DNA of 38,119 nucleotides. Source: Oscillospiraceae bacterium. GTDB lineage: Bacteria; Bacillota; Clostridia; Oscillospirales; Ruminococcaceae. The notes under the pieces were generated by a model, which searched no databases, was not told the origin of the DNA, and saw only the letters and a list, made by a program, of their open reading frames with translations. The DNA lies in assembly GCA_024695445.1 (NCBI GenBank), contig JAILIG010000186.1, positions 1-38,119 of the forward strand, in the 5' to 3' direction. This document shows, one piece after another, positions 7,656 to 16,957 of this stretch. Made by a program: the position numbers and the translations under genes. Within the stretch, counting starts at the first letter, position 1; each line of letters opens with the position of its first letter.

Positions 7656-7955
7656 TCAGAGCAGCAGGCCGGTAAGGTAAGCCGCAAGCGAGGCGGCCAG
7701 TGCAACCGCGATCAGCGGCAGCCCGAAGAAGGCGAGACACAGCGCGGCAGCCGTACCGGCCAGTGCCGTCAGGACACTTCCGGTGCTGTAAAAAATCGCC
7801 GGAATCGTCATCGCGCTCAGCACGGCATAGGGAATATAGTAGAGGAAGCTCCGCAGAAAGCGTGAGCGGATTTTTTTGCGAAAAAATCCAAACGGAACCG
7901 CACGGATCAGATAGGTCACGCCCGCCATCACGGCGATGTAAACGGTGTGATTCAC
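7656..7955 (-). CDS. azlD: AzlD family branched-chain amino acid transport subunit
   Basis: GTG start overlapping the azlC stop (GTGA). VNHTVYIAVMAGVTYLIRAVPFGFFRKKIRSRFLRSFLYYIPYAVLSAMTIPAI is AzlD-like. Confidence 0.85.
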   Translation of the reverse strand: MNHTVYIAVMAGVTYLIRAVPFGFFRKKIRSRFLRSFLYYIPYAVLSAMTIPAIFYSTGSVLTALAGTAAALCLAFFGLPLIAVALAASLAAYLTGLLL

Positions 7956-8680
7956 GGCCGGCCCCCTTTCTCCGCGGCGTCCTCCTCCGGACGCGGGAAC
8001 AGCAGCGCCGCCGCGGCCGCAGCCGTCACTGCACAGAGGATGACCGCAAAGCCCTCGGAGAGCGCGGGGAGCAGGTATCTGCAAAGAACGCTCAGTGCGG
8101 CAGCCGCCAGCACCGTGCAGAGGATTGCCCGGTCTTTTCTCGCAGGAGGCACGATGATCGCAAGGAACATCCCGTAAAGCAGGATGCCGAGCGCTGCCGT
8201 CACAGAAGCCGGAAGCAGTGATCCGGCAAATGCGCCGAGAAAGGTCCCCAGCACCCAGCCGGTCATGGAAATCAGAGTCATGCCGAACAGGTACGGCGGT
8301 TCGAGCGCGCCCTCCTGCGCCGCACAGACGCCGAAGATCTCATCGGTGATGCCGTGGGCGCCGAGCAGACGCTGCGGCAGCCGGAACCGCGGGCTGCATT
8401 TCTGCGAAAGAGAAAGCGCCATCAGCGCATAGCGGATGTTGACGGTCAGCTGCACGAGCGCCATTTCCGCGAGCGTGCCGCCCGCCGCAATGACATTGAC
8501 GCCGGCTGCCTGTCCCGCAGAGGTCAGGTTGAGCAGAGAAATCAGTGTTGCTTCGAATACACTCATGCCGACGCGCACTGCCATGATGCCGAAGCCGAAC
8601 GAGACAGACAGGTATCCGAGCCCGATCGGCAGACCGTGCAGCAGGCCGCGCCGGAAAAAGTGCGGTTGTGTATCAGTCAT
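7952..8680 (-). CDS. azlC: AzlC family branched-chain amino acid permease
   Basis: GLLHGLPIGLGYLSVSFGFGIMAVRVGMSVFEATLISLLNLTSAGQ typical of AzlC. Adjacent azlD. Confidence 0.9.
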   Translation of the reverse strand: MTDTQPHFFRRGLLHGLPIGLGYLSVSFGFGIMAVRVGMSVFEATLISLLNLTSAGQAAGVNVIAAGGTLAEMALVQLTVNIRYALMALSLSQKCSPRFRLPQRLLGAHGITDEIFGVCAAQEGALEPPYLFGMTLISMTGWVLGTFLGAFAGSLLPASVTAALGILLYGMFLAIIVPPARKDRAILCTVLAAAALSVLCRYLLPALSEGFAVILCAVTAAAAAALLFPRPEEDAAEKGGRP

Positions 8681-8737
8681 GAGGTTACTCCTTCGTCCCC
8701 TGCCGCGGCAGCGGACAGATCGTGTGCCGGGTACGGG

Positions 8738-9586
8738 TTATTCCGCGGCATTCCTGGCGGCGGTAAGGGTGTTGCGCATGAGAATGGCGCGTGTCATCGG
8801 GCCGACGCCGCCCGGCACGGGCGTAATGGCGGACGCCTTCGCGGCGACCTCCTCATAGCAGACATCGCCGCAGAGCTTGCCCGCAGCGTCGCGGTTCATG
8901 CCGACATCAATGACGACAGCCCCCTCCTTGACCATATCCGCGGTGACAAAGCCCGCCTTGCCGACGGCCGCGACGAGAATATCCGCCTGACGCGTCTGCG
9001 CGGCGAGATCCTTCGTTCTGGAATGGCAGATCGTGACGGTGCCGGAGCGGTGCAGCAGGAGCATGGCCATCGGCTTGCCGACGATGTTGCTTCTGCCGAT
9101 GACGACGCAGTGCTTTCCGGCAATCTCAATGCCGGAAGCGTCCAGCATCTCGATGACGCCGGCGGGCGTGCAGGGCAGAAACTGGAAATCGCCGATCATG
9201 ATGCGGCCGACATTTTCCGGGTGAAACGCATCCACATCCTTTGCCGGCGAGATCGCGTGCAGAACGGTCTGCTCGCAGATCTGCTTCGGGAGCGGGAGCT
9301 GCACCAGAATGCCGTTGACGCTGCTGTCCGCATTGAGTCTGTCAATCAGTTCGAGCAGCTCTGCCTCGGTCGTCTCCTCCGGCAGCGCGTATTCATAGGA
9401 GCGGAAGCCGCACTCTGCGCAGTCCTTCTCCTTGTTGGAAACATAGACGCGGGATGCGGGGTTGTTGCCGACCAGCACCACCGCGAGGCCGGGATTTTTG
9501 CCCGCTGCCCTGAGCTTTTCGACCTCTGCGCGGACTTCTGCCTTGACATTTGCGGCAATCTTCTTGCCGTCGATGATCTGTGCCAT
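8738..9586 (-). CDS. folD: Bifunctional methylenetetrahydrofolate dehydrogenase/cyclohydrolase
   Basis: VGNNPASRVYVSNKEKDCAECG, GILVQLPLPKQI, VVIGRSNIVGKPMAMLLL, TPVPGGVGPMTRAILMRNT. Confidence 0.97.
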   Translation of the reverse strand: MAQIIDGKKIAANVKAEVRAEVEKLRAAGKNPGLAVVLVGNNPASRVYVSNKEKDCAECGFRSYEYALPEETTEAELLELIDRLNADSSVNGILVQLPLPKQICEQTVLHAISPAKDVDAFHPENVGRIMIGDFQFLPCTPAGVIEMLDASGIEIAGKHCVVIGRSNIVGKPMAMLLLHRSGTVTICHSRTKDLAAQTRQADILVAAVGKAGFVTADMVKEGAVVIDVGMNRDAAGKLCGDVCYEEVAAKASAITPVPGGVGPMTRAILMRNTLTAARNAAE

Positions 9587-9675
9587 CTGTAATTACCTCC
9601 GTATTTGAAAATCTGTCCGGCTGACCGCAGAACGGCCAGCCGGTTTTTGTCTGAAAGCTGTTTGCAGCCCTGCGC

Positions 9676-10920
9676 TTACGACTCTGCTTTGCCGTCGGCA
9701 TCCGCCGCGCCGGTCAGGGCGTCCTTTGCGGATTCTGCGGCATCGCTGACGGCCTCTTTTGCTGCATCCGTTACGGATTCTGCCGCATCGCTGACCGCTT
9801 CTTTTGCGGATTCCGCCGCGTCACTGACCGCGTCCTTTGCTGCATCCGTTACGGATTCCGCCGCATTGCTGACGGCTTCTTTTGCGGATTCTGCCGCATC
9901 CTTTGCGAGCAGGACATCGGTTTTCTCCTCGTCGGGGCTGATCTGCGCCTTTTTGCGGGAGCGCTTTGCCTCATATTCTGCCGCCTTGCGGTCGGCCTCC
10001 TCGAGCAGCGCCCTGGATTCCGCCGTCTGCGCATAGAGCTGATAGTCACTGCCCATGCGCTTTGCGCGGCTCAGTCCGACGAACAGCAGCACCAGCGCCG
10101 CGGTCACGGAGACCAGCGCGACGGCCTGCGAAATCTTGACCGTGCCGAGATAGAGTGAATCCGTGCGCAGACCTTCGATGAAGAATCTGCCGGCACCGTA
10201 CCAGATGACATACATCAGGAAGATCTGGCCGTCAAATTTCCGCCACTTCTTCGAGACAAAGTGCAGCAGCAAAAAGCCGAGCAGACACCACATGGATTCG
10301 TAGAAGAAGCAGGGGTGAACGGTCTCGTTTGAGACCACGGAACCGTCGGCATAGTTGCGGGCGATCCAGGTCTGGATCCTGCCGCTGGACATTCCGAAGA
10401 TATTGTCCGTGTTGCCGCCGAAGGCCTCGTGATTCATGAAATTGCCCCATCTGCCGATGCACTGGCCGATCAGGAAGCCGAGCGACACGACATCGAGCAT
10501 CGGGAGCAGACGCACCTTGCGCAGCTTGCAGACGACCGAACCGACCAGCAGCGCACCGATGATGCCGCCGTATATCGCAAGCCCGCCGCTGCGGATATTG
10601 AAAATGGATTTCCAGTCACCGGCATAGCTGCTCCAGTGGAACGCGATGTAGTACAGCCGCGCACCGATGATGCCGCCGATCACGCCGCCGATCACGCCGT
10701 CAATCGCCCGGTCGGGATCCAGACCGAAGCTGCGCATCCGGCTGAAACCGTAGACCATTGCCAGCAGCATACCCGCCGTAATCAGCACGCCGTACCAGGT
10801 CACGGTCAGCCCGAAGAGCGTGAATGCCTCGCTGTGTACGCGCAGGTCGAGGCCGAGGCGCGGGAAGACGATCTGATCCTGTTCCAGAGCGCCGACAGTT
10901 TGGAAAAGTACAGGGAACAT
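9676..10920 (-). CDS. lgt: Prolipoprotein diacylglyceryl transferase with repetitive Ala-rich C-terminal tail
   Basis: HSEAFTLFGLTVTWYGVLI..., GQCIGRWGNFMNHEAFG, FIEGLRTDSLYLG. C-terminus carries DAAESAKEAVSDAAESVTDAAKEAVS repeats. Confidence 0.95.
   Translation of the reverse strand: MFPVLFQTVGALEQDQIVFPRLGLDLRVHSEAFTLFGLTVTWYGVLITAGMLLAMVYGFSRMRSFGLDPDRAIDGVIGGVIGGIIGARLYYIAFHWSSYAGDWKSIFNIRSGGLAIYGGIIGALLVGSVVCKLRKVRLLPMLDVVSLGFLIGQCIGRWGNFMNHEAFGGNTDNIFGMSSGRIQTWIARNYADGSVVSNETVHPCFFYESMWCLLGFLLLHFVSKKWRKFDGQIFLMYVIWYGAGRFFIEGLRTDSLYLGTVKISQAVALVSVTAALVLLFVGLSRAKRMGSDYQLYAQTAESRALLEEADRKAAEYEAKRSRKKAQISPDEEKTDVLLAKDAAESAKEAVSNAAESVTDAAKDAVSDAAESAKEAVSDAAESVTDAAKEAVSDAAESAKDALTGAADADGKAES
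9690..9905. repeat. 78-bp (26-aa) internal repeat in the lgt tail
   Basis: DAAESAKEAVSNAAESVTDAAKDAVS / DAAESAKEAVSDAAESVTDAAKEAVS / DAAESAKDALTG. Confidence 0.8.
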
Positions 10921-10971
10921 AGTGAAATACCAGCCTTTCGTTTGTGATCTGAAAACCGCAGCTGCGGAGTA

Positions 10972-12240
10972 TCAGCAGGGATCAATGACCGCAAGACAGA
11001 CACGGTCCGGACGGAGCCGTTCTGCTGTCAGGGCTTCTGCCTCCGCCGCGGTCAGAGCGGGGAGCAGCGCCGTCACCGCATAGGGTGAGGACAGTCTGCG
11101 GAGCATGGCGTCGGTCATCGCCTCCGCTGCCGCCGCAGGGGAATTTGCCGAGAGGATCGCGTCGCCGTAAGCGGCCCGCTTGAGCGCCGCAAAGCGCTCC
11201 CCGTCGATGCCCTCCCGCCGGACGCGGGCGATCTCGGCCGTGAGGGCGTCCCGCACCGCCTCCGGTGCATCGGATTCGCCCTCTGCCATCAGCACAAACC
11301 AGCTTTCGCCGGTAAACGCGCTGACGGAGAATGTATCGTTGATGAGCCCCTCCGAGAGCATCCGCTGACAGCACGGAGAGGACGGTCCGGCAATGTAATC
11401 CAGCACCAGCTCGCCGAGCAAGGTCTGGCGCAGCAGCGCCTCCCCCGTGACGGGCGGGCTCTTGAAGCCGACCGCAAACTGCGGCTTGCTGACGGTCATG
11501 CGCTCGCGCACCTCCTGCCGGAACACGGTCTCCGGCTCGCGGACGGGCTCCGTAACGGTCTGCACGGGCGGCAGAATCTGCACGGTGCGGTCTGCGATCT
11601 CCAGCACCTCCTCCGCCGTCAGATTGCCCGCGCAGCAGAGCACGAGGTTTGACGGGTGATAAAAGGCGCGGTGACACTGATACAGCAGCTCCGGTGTGAT
11701 GTCCTGAATGCTGCGGAGCGTGCCGGCGACATCGCAGCGCACCGGATGCCGGTGAAACAGCCCCTCAAGCAGCAGGAAGAAGATGCGGTCCTCCGGCGAA
11801 TCCAGCGAATACTCGTGGATTTCCTGCGCGATGATCGGGCGTTCCTTTTCGAGCGATTCCGCCGTGAAATACGGCCTCTGCACGAAGTCGAGCAGCAGCG
11901 CGAGCGCCTCCGCAAACCGCTGCTGTGCGGAAAAGTAATAGACCGTGCGGTCAAACGCGGTGTAGGCGTTGTCCGAGGCGCCGAGGCGCGTGAACTTCGT
12001 CACGGCATCGCCGTCGGCACTGTCATAGAGCTTGTGTTCGAGGAAATGCGCCGTGCCGGCGGGCAGCGAGACGGACCTGCCGTCCGCGGTAAACTGCCGG
12101 TGAACCGAGCCGAAGCGCACGCCGAGCAGCGCGGACGCCGTATGGAAATCGGGCTGCTCCGCGATGCAGACGGTCAGGCCGCTTTTGTGCGTGACGGTCA
12201 TGCAGCGGTCGCCGGTAACGGGATCGGTGAGAATGTTCAT
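10972..12240 (-). CDS. M16 family zinc peptidase, catalytic-motif subunit
   Basis: HFLEHKLYD = HXXEH zinc motif; M16 architecture. Confidence 0.9.
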   Translation of the reverse strand: MNILTDPVTGDRCMTVTHKSGLTVCIAEQPDFHTASALLGVRFGSVHRQFTADGRSVSLPAGTAHFLEHKLYDSADGDAVTKFTRLGASDNAYTAFDRTVYYFSAQQRFAEALALLLDFVQRPYFTAESLEKERPIIAQEIHEYSLDSPEDRIFFLLLEGLFHRHPVRCDVAGTLRSIQDITPELLYQCHRAFYHPSNLVLCCAGNLTAEEVLEIADRTVQILPPVQTVTEPVREPETVFRQEVRERMTVSKPQFAVGFKSPPVTGEALLRQTLLGELVLDYIAGPSSPCCQRMLSEGLINDTFSVSAFTGESWFVLMAEGESDAPEAVRDALTAEIARVRREGIDGERFAALKRAAYGDAILSANSPAAAAEAMTDAMLRRLSSPYAVTALLPALTAAEAEALTAERLRPDRVCLAVIDPC

Positions 12241-13514
12241 TCCGCGTCCTGCCCCCCTTCCTCCGTGCCGCAGAGCCGGTAAACGGCGCTGAGCCGGAGC
12301 CGGTTTGCCGCCGCCCGGAGCTGTTCATCCGTTACGGCGCGGAGCCTGCCGAGCCATGCCGCCGGATCGTAGGGAATACCGGCACGGTGTGAGGCGGAAA
12401 CCGCCTTGGCGATGCCGCCGGCACTGTCCAGTGCGGCCGCCGCCGAGAATTCCTCATAGAGCTTGCAGGCGCCGGGCAGTCCGGGCGGGTAGTCTCCGGT
12501 TTGCAGCGCAGTGATCTGCGCCCGGATGGCCGCCTCTGCCGCCTGCTCCGTACCGGGACGGACGCCGCACTCGATCATCAGCACCTGCTTTGCCGCCGAA
12601 AACGAGGCGGTGCAGTCATAGCAGAGGCCGAGCTGTTCGCGCACATTTGCAAACAGCAGCGAGTCGCCCGTACCGGAAAGCATCCGGCAGAGCAGTGTCA
12701 TGACATCGCGGCCGGCGCGGTCATACTGATAGGTCAGAATCAGTCTCGACTGCGTCATGTCCATTTCTTCCGTCACAGTCTGCACGGTCTGACGCAGCGG
12801 AGAGGGTGCCGAAAAGGATACGCTCTGCGGCGCACGCGGGATGCCGGAAAACGCTGCTGTCAGCCGCTCGCGCAGAAGCGGTTTTTCCGCGGGCAGAACG
12901 GCGATCAGATCAACCGGCGCCGTACACAGAACCTCCTGCCAGATGCGGAAGCAGTCTGCGGCAGTCACGGCTTCGGCCGCCGGCCGGTTTCCCTGCGGCG
13001 GAATCGCGGCGGGCTCGCCGGCAAAGGCAATTTCCGTTGCGCGGCGGAGTGCAAAGGCGCGTTTGTCGTTGACAGCCGCGTCAATGTCGTCGAGCAGATT
13101 CTGCCGGCAGATGCGGAAGCGCTCTGCATCAAAGGCGCCGTTTGCCGCGTGCGGGCGGAGCAGGCAGCCCAGCACGAGTGAGAGCATCTCCTCCGTGACG
13201 GATTCGCCGTTCATCGCGTAGGCGTCGTCCAGCCATGAGGCGGAAAAATACAGATCGGCCGCGTCGCCGCAGAGGTGCAGCGAGCCGGGAAAATCCGCCG
13301 CATAGAGCGAATCGAGCTGCGCGGAAAGCGCACCGGGCGCCGGATAATCCGCAGAGGAGCCGGTCAGCAGATCGGTCAGAAGCGCGTGGACGGGCGCGGT
13401 GTTTTCATCGCGCCGCAGCGCAAAGTGCAGCGAAAGCAGACACCCGCGCAGCTTGCTGTCACAGACCTCGGTGCAGCGCACGCCGTTTGCGATTTCCGCA
13501 GTTTCCAGCCGCAT
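12237..13514 (-). CDS. M16 family peptidase-like partner lacking HXXEH
   Basis: ATGA overlap with the next gene. M16-like features (ISYQYDRAG-like, ANVREQLGLCYD) but no HXXEH. Start placed at MRLETAEI after aggaggtgcgg. Confidence 0.85.
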   Translation of the reverse strand: MRLETAEIANGVRCTEVCDSKLRGCLLSLHFALRRDENTAPVHALLTDLLTGSSADYPAPGALSAQLDSLYAADFPGSLHLCGDAADLYFSASWLDDAYAMNGESVTEEMLSLVLGCLLRPHAANGAFDAERFRICRQNLLDDIDAAVNDKRAFALRRATEIAFAGEPAAIPPQGNRPAAEAVTAADCFRIWQEVLCTAPVDLIAVLPAEKPLLRERLTAAFSGIPRAPQSVSFSAPSPLRQTVQTVTEEMDMTQSRLILTYQYDRAGRDVMTLLCRMLSGTGDSLLFANVREQLGLCYDCTASFSAAKQVLMIECGVRPGTEQAAEAAIRAQITALQTGDYPPGLPGACKLYEEFSAAAALDSAGGIAKAVSASHRAGIPYDPAAWLGRLRAVTDEQLRAAANRLRLSAVYRLCGTEEGGQDAE

Positions 13515-13555
13515 ATCCGCACCTCCTTCTGTCCGCTGTTCCTGCATACAGAACT

Positions 13556-13584
13556 ATTATACCATATTATGCAAAAAAACGCAA
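13556..13584 (-). promoter_or_regulatory. Promoter for M16 operon
   Basis: Minus strand TTGCGT-N17-TATAAT, ..AATATGGTATAAT. Confidence 0.7.
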
Positions 13585-13668
13585 TGGGCAAGCGCAAGAG
13601 AATGCGGAATTCCAAATCAGGAGTGCGGAGCTGTTCCGCAGATACGCGATGATCGGAAGCGCCCGGCC

Positions 13669-13698
13669 TTGACACCCTGCGCTGCACCGTGCTATAAT
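13669..13698 (+). promoter_or_regulatory. Promoter for decarboxylase gene
   Basis: TTGACA-N18-TATAAT. Confidence 0.65.
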
Positions 13699-13766
13699 AA
13701 ACCCGGTACAGCATCCCGACGGCGGGGCTCTGACACCCGTCCGCCACCGGAAAGGAGGGCATCCGC

Positions 13767-15119
13767 ATGGAGACGCCGATTTGTGATTTTGCACGAAAAT
13801 ACGCAGAAAGCGGCAGCACCCGGCTGCATATGCCGGGGCACAAGGGCAGCGGCCCTCTGGGCTGTGAGGCCCGCGACCTGACCGAAATCGAAGGCGCGGA
13901 CAACCTCTCCGCACCGGCCGGAATCATTGCGGAGAGCGAGCGGAATGCGTCGGCGCTCTTTGGCTGCCCGACTTATTATTCCGTGGAGGGCTCCTCGCTC
14001 TGCATCCGCGCCATGCTGTATCTCGCGGTGCTGCACGCGGCGCATCTCGGCAGAAAACCGGTCATTCTTGCGGCGAGAAATGCGCACCGCACCTTTCTGA
14101 CCGCGGCCGTGCTGCTCGGCTTTGAAACCGTCTGGCTGCCGCCGTCCGGTTCCTATCTGCGGACGGAGCTTTCGCCGGAGACTCTGCGGGACGCGCTGGA
14201 TGCACTGACGGAACCGCCCGCCGTGCTCTGGCTGACCTCGCCCGATTATCTGGGGAATCTTGCGGACATCCGCGCCGCCGCGGAAATCTGTCATGAGCGG
14301 GACATTCTGCTGCTGACGGACGCCGCGCACGGGGCATATCTGCGCTTTCTGCCGGAGTCGCTGCACCCCGCCGATCTCGGCGCAGACCTCTGCTGCACTT
14401 CGGGGCACAAAACGCTCCCCGTCCTGACAGGCGGGGCATATCTCCACTGCGCGCCGAACCTGCCGGCGCACCTCGCAGAGCGTGTCCGGACGGCGCTGTC
14501 GCTCTTTTCCTCGACCAGTCCGAGCTATCTGATTCTGCAATCGCTGGACGCCTGCAACGCGGAGCTGGAAACAGCATTTCCCGCAAAAATCAGGACAATC
14601 TTGCCAAAGCTGGACGCCGTGCGCACGGCACTGACGGCGGCGGGCTGGGCGCTCTGCGGCGGCGAACCGATGAAGCTGACGCTGCTGCCGAAATCCCGCG
14701 GGTACACCGGCACAGAGCTGGCAGAAATTCTGCAAAAAGCCGGAATCTACGCGGAATTTGCGGATCCGGACTACCTTGTGCTGATGCCCTCGCCGCACAA
14801 CAGGGCCGCGGATCTTCGGCATCTGACGGAGCTGCTCTGCGCTCTGCCGCGGCGTCCCGCGGTGACGGAAACGCCCCCGCCGCTGACGGTTCCGGCGCGT
14901 GTCTGCACGCCGCGGGAAGCGATGTTCTCGGAGGCGGAGCGTCTGCCGCTGACGGCGTGTATGGGGCGCGTCTGCGCGGAGCTTGCTGTCAGCTGTCCGC
15001 CGGCGGTTCCGGTGGTCATGTGCGGGGAGCGGGTTGACGCGGGCGTCATGCGCGTACTGGAATATTACGGCATCCGGGAGCTGACGGTGCTGAAAGCCGG
15101 TACCGCCGGCTCCCAATGA
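13767..15119 (+). CDS. Orn/Lys/Arg decarboxylase family PLP enzyme
   Basis: TRLHMPGHKGSG near N-terminus, LLLTDAAHGAYL, CTSGHKTLPVLTGGAYLH Lys-PLP motif. Confidence 0.9.
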   Translation: METPICDFARKYAESGSTRLHMPGHKGSGPLGCEARDLTEIEGADNLSAPAGIIAESERNASALFGCPTYYSVEGSSLCIRAMLYLAVLHAAHLGRKPVILAARNAHRTFLTAAVLLGFETVWLPPSGSYLRTELSPETLRDALDALTEPPAVLWLTSPDYLGNLADIRAAAEICHERDILLLTDAAHGAYLRFLPESLHPADLGADLCCTSGHKTLPVLTGGAYLHCAPNLPAHLAERVRTALSLFSSTSPSYLILQSLDACNAELETAFPAKIRTILPKLDAVRTALTAAGWALCGGEPMKLTLLPKSRGYTGTELAEILQKAGIYAEFADPDYLVLMPSPHNRAADLRHLTELLCALPRRPAVTETPPPLTVPARVCTPREAMFSEAERLPLTACMGRVCAELAVSCPPAVPVVMCGERVDAGVMRVLEYYGIRELTVLKAGTAGSQ

Positions 15120-15142
15120 CAAAAGCGCTCCGGTCAGCGCAA

Positions 15143-15167
15143 AGGCGGCGGACAATGTCCGCCGCCT
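15143..15167. repeat. 25-bp perfect palindrome, left copy
   Basis: AGGCGGCGGACAATGTCCGCCGCCT, identical to 15404-15428. Confidence 0.9.
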
Positions 15168-15189
15168 CGGCTTGTCGATCAACCCGCCG

Positions 15190-15380
15190 GCAGTGCAAAC
15201 TAAAGTTTTTGGTCAAGCTTTTTTCAAAAAGCTTGCGGGTTCTTAGGGCGGAGCCCTAAGTCGCGCTCCGCAGAGCGCGAAACTCTCTGGACTTAAAAAG
15301 AGCTCCGCAAGGGGGTGAATTGCCGCAAAGCGGCAAGAGGGGGACGCCCTGCGATAGAGGGCGTCCCCCTAAAAAGACAG
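15190..15380 (-). repeat. Dispersed hairpin-chain repeat, inverted copy C
   Basis: Reverse complement of 26735-26915 by eye, including the GGGGGACGCCCT..AGGGCGTCCCCC hairpin and the AACTAAAGTTTTTGGTCAAGCTTTTTTC end. Confidence 0.85.
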
Positions 15381-15403
15381 TGATGACCTTTTTTGATAGA
15401 CTG

Positions 15404-15428
15404 AGGCGGCGGACAATGTCCGCCGCCT
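15404..15428. repeat. 25-bp perfect palindrome, right copy
   Basis: AGGCGGCGGACAATGTCCGCCGCCT. Confidence 0.9.
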
Positions 15429-15433
15429 TCCTG

Positions 15434-16834
15434 TCAGTTCGCGTACTTCGATGTAATACCGAGGTACTCCTCCAGCGTCAGTCCGCTGTCATACACCTTC
15501 TTCGCAAGGTCCTTGCCGAGATACCGGACATGCCACGACTCGTACATATATCCCGTGATGCTCTCCTTGCCCTCCGGATACCGGATGATAAAGCCGTATT
15601 TCCAGCAGTTTGCCGCAAGCCACTTGGCCTCCTTCGTCCCGTTGAAGGACGAGCTTGCACGGTTGATGTCCATGCCGAGGCCGGACTGATGCTCGGAATG
15701 TCCCGGACGCGCCGAATACCGGTCTGCCTCCGCCTTTCCGTCACGGGCGCAGTAACGGTCGTAAAGCGCCTTCTGCGTCGTGTAGCTGCGGAATCCGGAG
15801 CAGATGTTCAGGCTGATCTTCTCCTTTGCCGCCGCGGCCTGCATCTCGTTGAACGCAGCCTGCGCATTCTTGTCCAGGCCCGGATTGTAATTTGCCGGCA
15901 GAGAATAGGTCTTGTTGACAATCAGAATGCCGTTGACATAGGTGATGCCGTTTCTGACCTCGATTGTCGGCTTCGGCTGGTTCTGGCCGGCGCCGCCGGA
16001 CGATGCCGTCGTGCCGGTCTGGGACGAGGCGCCGCTGTCTGCCGCCGACTCGCCGGAGGCCGTTGTTGTTTCCGTCGCAGTCGTCGTGGACGAGGCAGAC
16101 TCCGACGCGGAGGAAGTCGCGTTCGGATCCACAACATTCACTTCAATTTCCGCGAACACGAACGGATTGCTGACCGATGTGACGCGGATCATGCACTTGC
16201 CCGCGCCGACACCCGTGATGCGGCCCGCCTTATCGACCGTGGCCACCTTGTCGTCGCTGGTCGTCCAGAGCTCGCTCTTGTCGGTCGCGTCCGCCGGCGT
16301 CATTGTGACGAGTGCATAGGGATGCACCTCGCCGACCTTGACATTCGCGGAATAATACGAGAGGGTGATGCCGGAGACCACGCCCGCCGGAACGGTCGTT
16401 GTCTCGGTTGTCGTCAGTTCTGTTGTCGTTGTGGTCACCTCCGTGGTGACAGTGTGCCGGACAGTCGCGCCGGGGTGATCGGGATTCTCCACGACCGTCA
16501 CGACAAAGGTTTCGCTCGCGCCGGTGACGCTGTCCTTCGCAATGACCGTGGCTTCACCGGCGGCCTTTGCCAGCAGCAGGTTGGTGCCGGGCGCGATATA
16601 CACCACGCCCTCCGCGGAGCTCGCGCAGGTGTAATCATGCTCCAGCAGCGCTTCGAGCGTCTTCTGGTCGCCGACCTGCATGGTGAAGGTGTATTTTTTC
16701 TCGTTTCTGCCGACATCAGCCTTCTTCTTGTAGACCAGCCAGACGCCGGCTGCGATTCCGGCCAGTGCAATCAGCACCAGCAGGAACAAGGGCAGTGACA
16801 TTCCGCCGCTTTTTGATTCCTTTGTATTCGCCAT
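15434..16834 (-). CDS. Membrane-anchored VanY-type D-alanyl-D-alanine carboxypeptidase with BIG2-like domain
   Basis: N-terminal TM segment. VSGITLSYYSANVKVGEVHPYALVTMTPADATDKSELWTTSDDKVATVDKAGRITGVGAGKCMIRVTS is BIG2-like. SGFRSYTTQKALYD..., RPGHSEHQSGLGMDI, ESWHVRYLG are M15B motifs. Confidence 0.9.
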   Translation of the reverse strand: MANTKESKSGGMSLPLFLLVLIALAGIAAGVWLVYKKKADVGRNEKKYTFTMQVGDQKTLEALLEHDYTCASSAEGVVYIAPGTNLLLAKAAGEATVIAKDSVTGASETFVVTVVENPDHPGATVRHTVTTEVTTTTTELTTTETTTVPAGVVSGITLSYYSANVKVGEVHPYALVTMTPADATDKSELWTTSDDKVATVDKAGRITGVGAGKCMIRVTSVSNPFVFAEIEVNVVDPNATSSASESASSTTTATETTTASGESAADSGASSQTGTTASSGGAGQNQPKPTIEVRNGITYVNGILIVNKTYSLPANYNPGLDKNAQAAFNEMQAAAAKEKISLNICSGFRSYTTQKALYDRYCARDGKAEADRYSARPGHSEHQSGLGMDINRASSSFNGTKEAKWLAANCWKYGFIIRYPEGKESITGYMYESWHVRYLGKDLAKKVYDSGLTLEEYLGITSKYAN

Positions 16835-16957
16835 GATCGTCATCCTTTCTGTAATTACGGCATTCCTTTTCTGCGACACGCGGATTTTTCCGCGCAGAAC
16901 ACTTCTGTATTATTATAGCACAGTTTTCCGGATTTGTCACTACTCCCCGCAAAATTT

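Noticed and set aside
13692-15182. 496-aa minus ORF (likewise 8354-9592, 15320-16798, 22408-23994, 25140-26267, 28042-30024, 30376-31776)
   Set aside because: All antisense to well-supported genes with recognised motifs; caused by codon bias.
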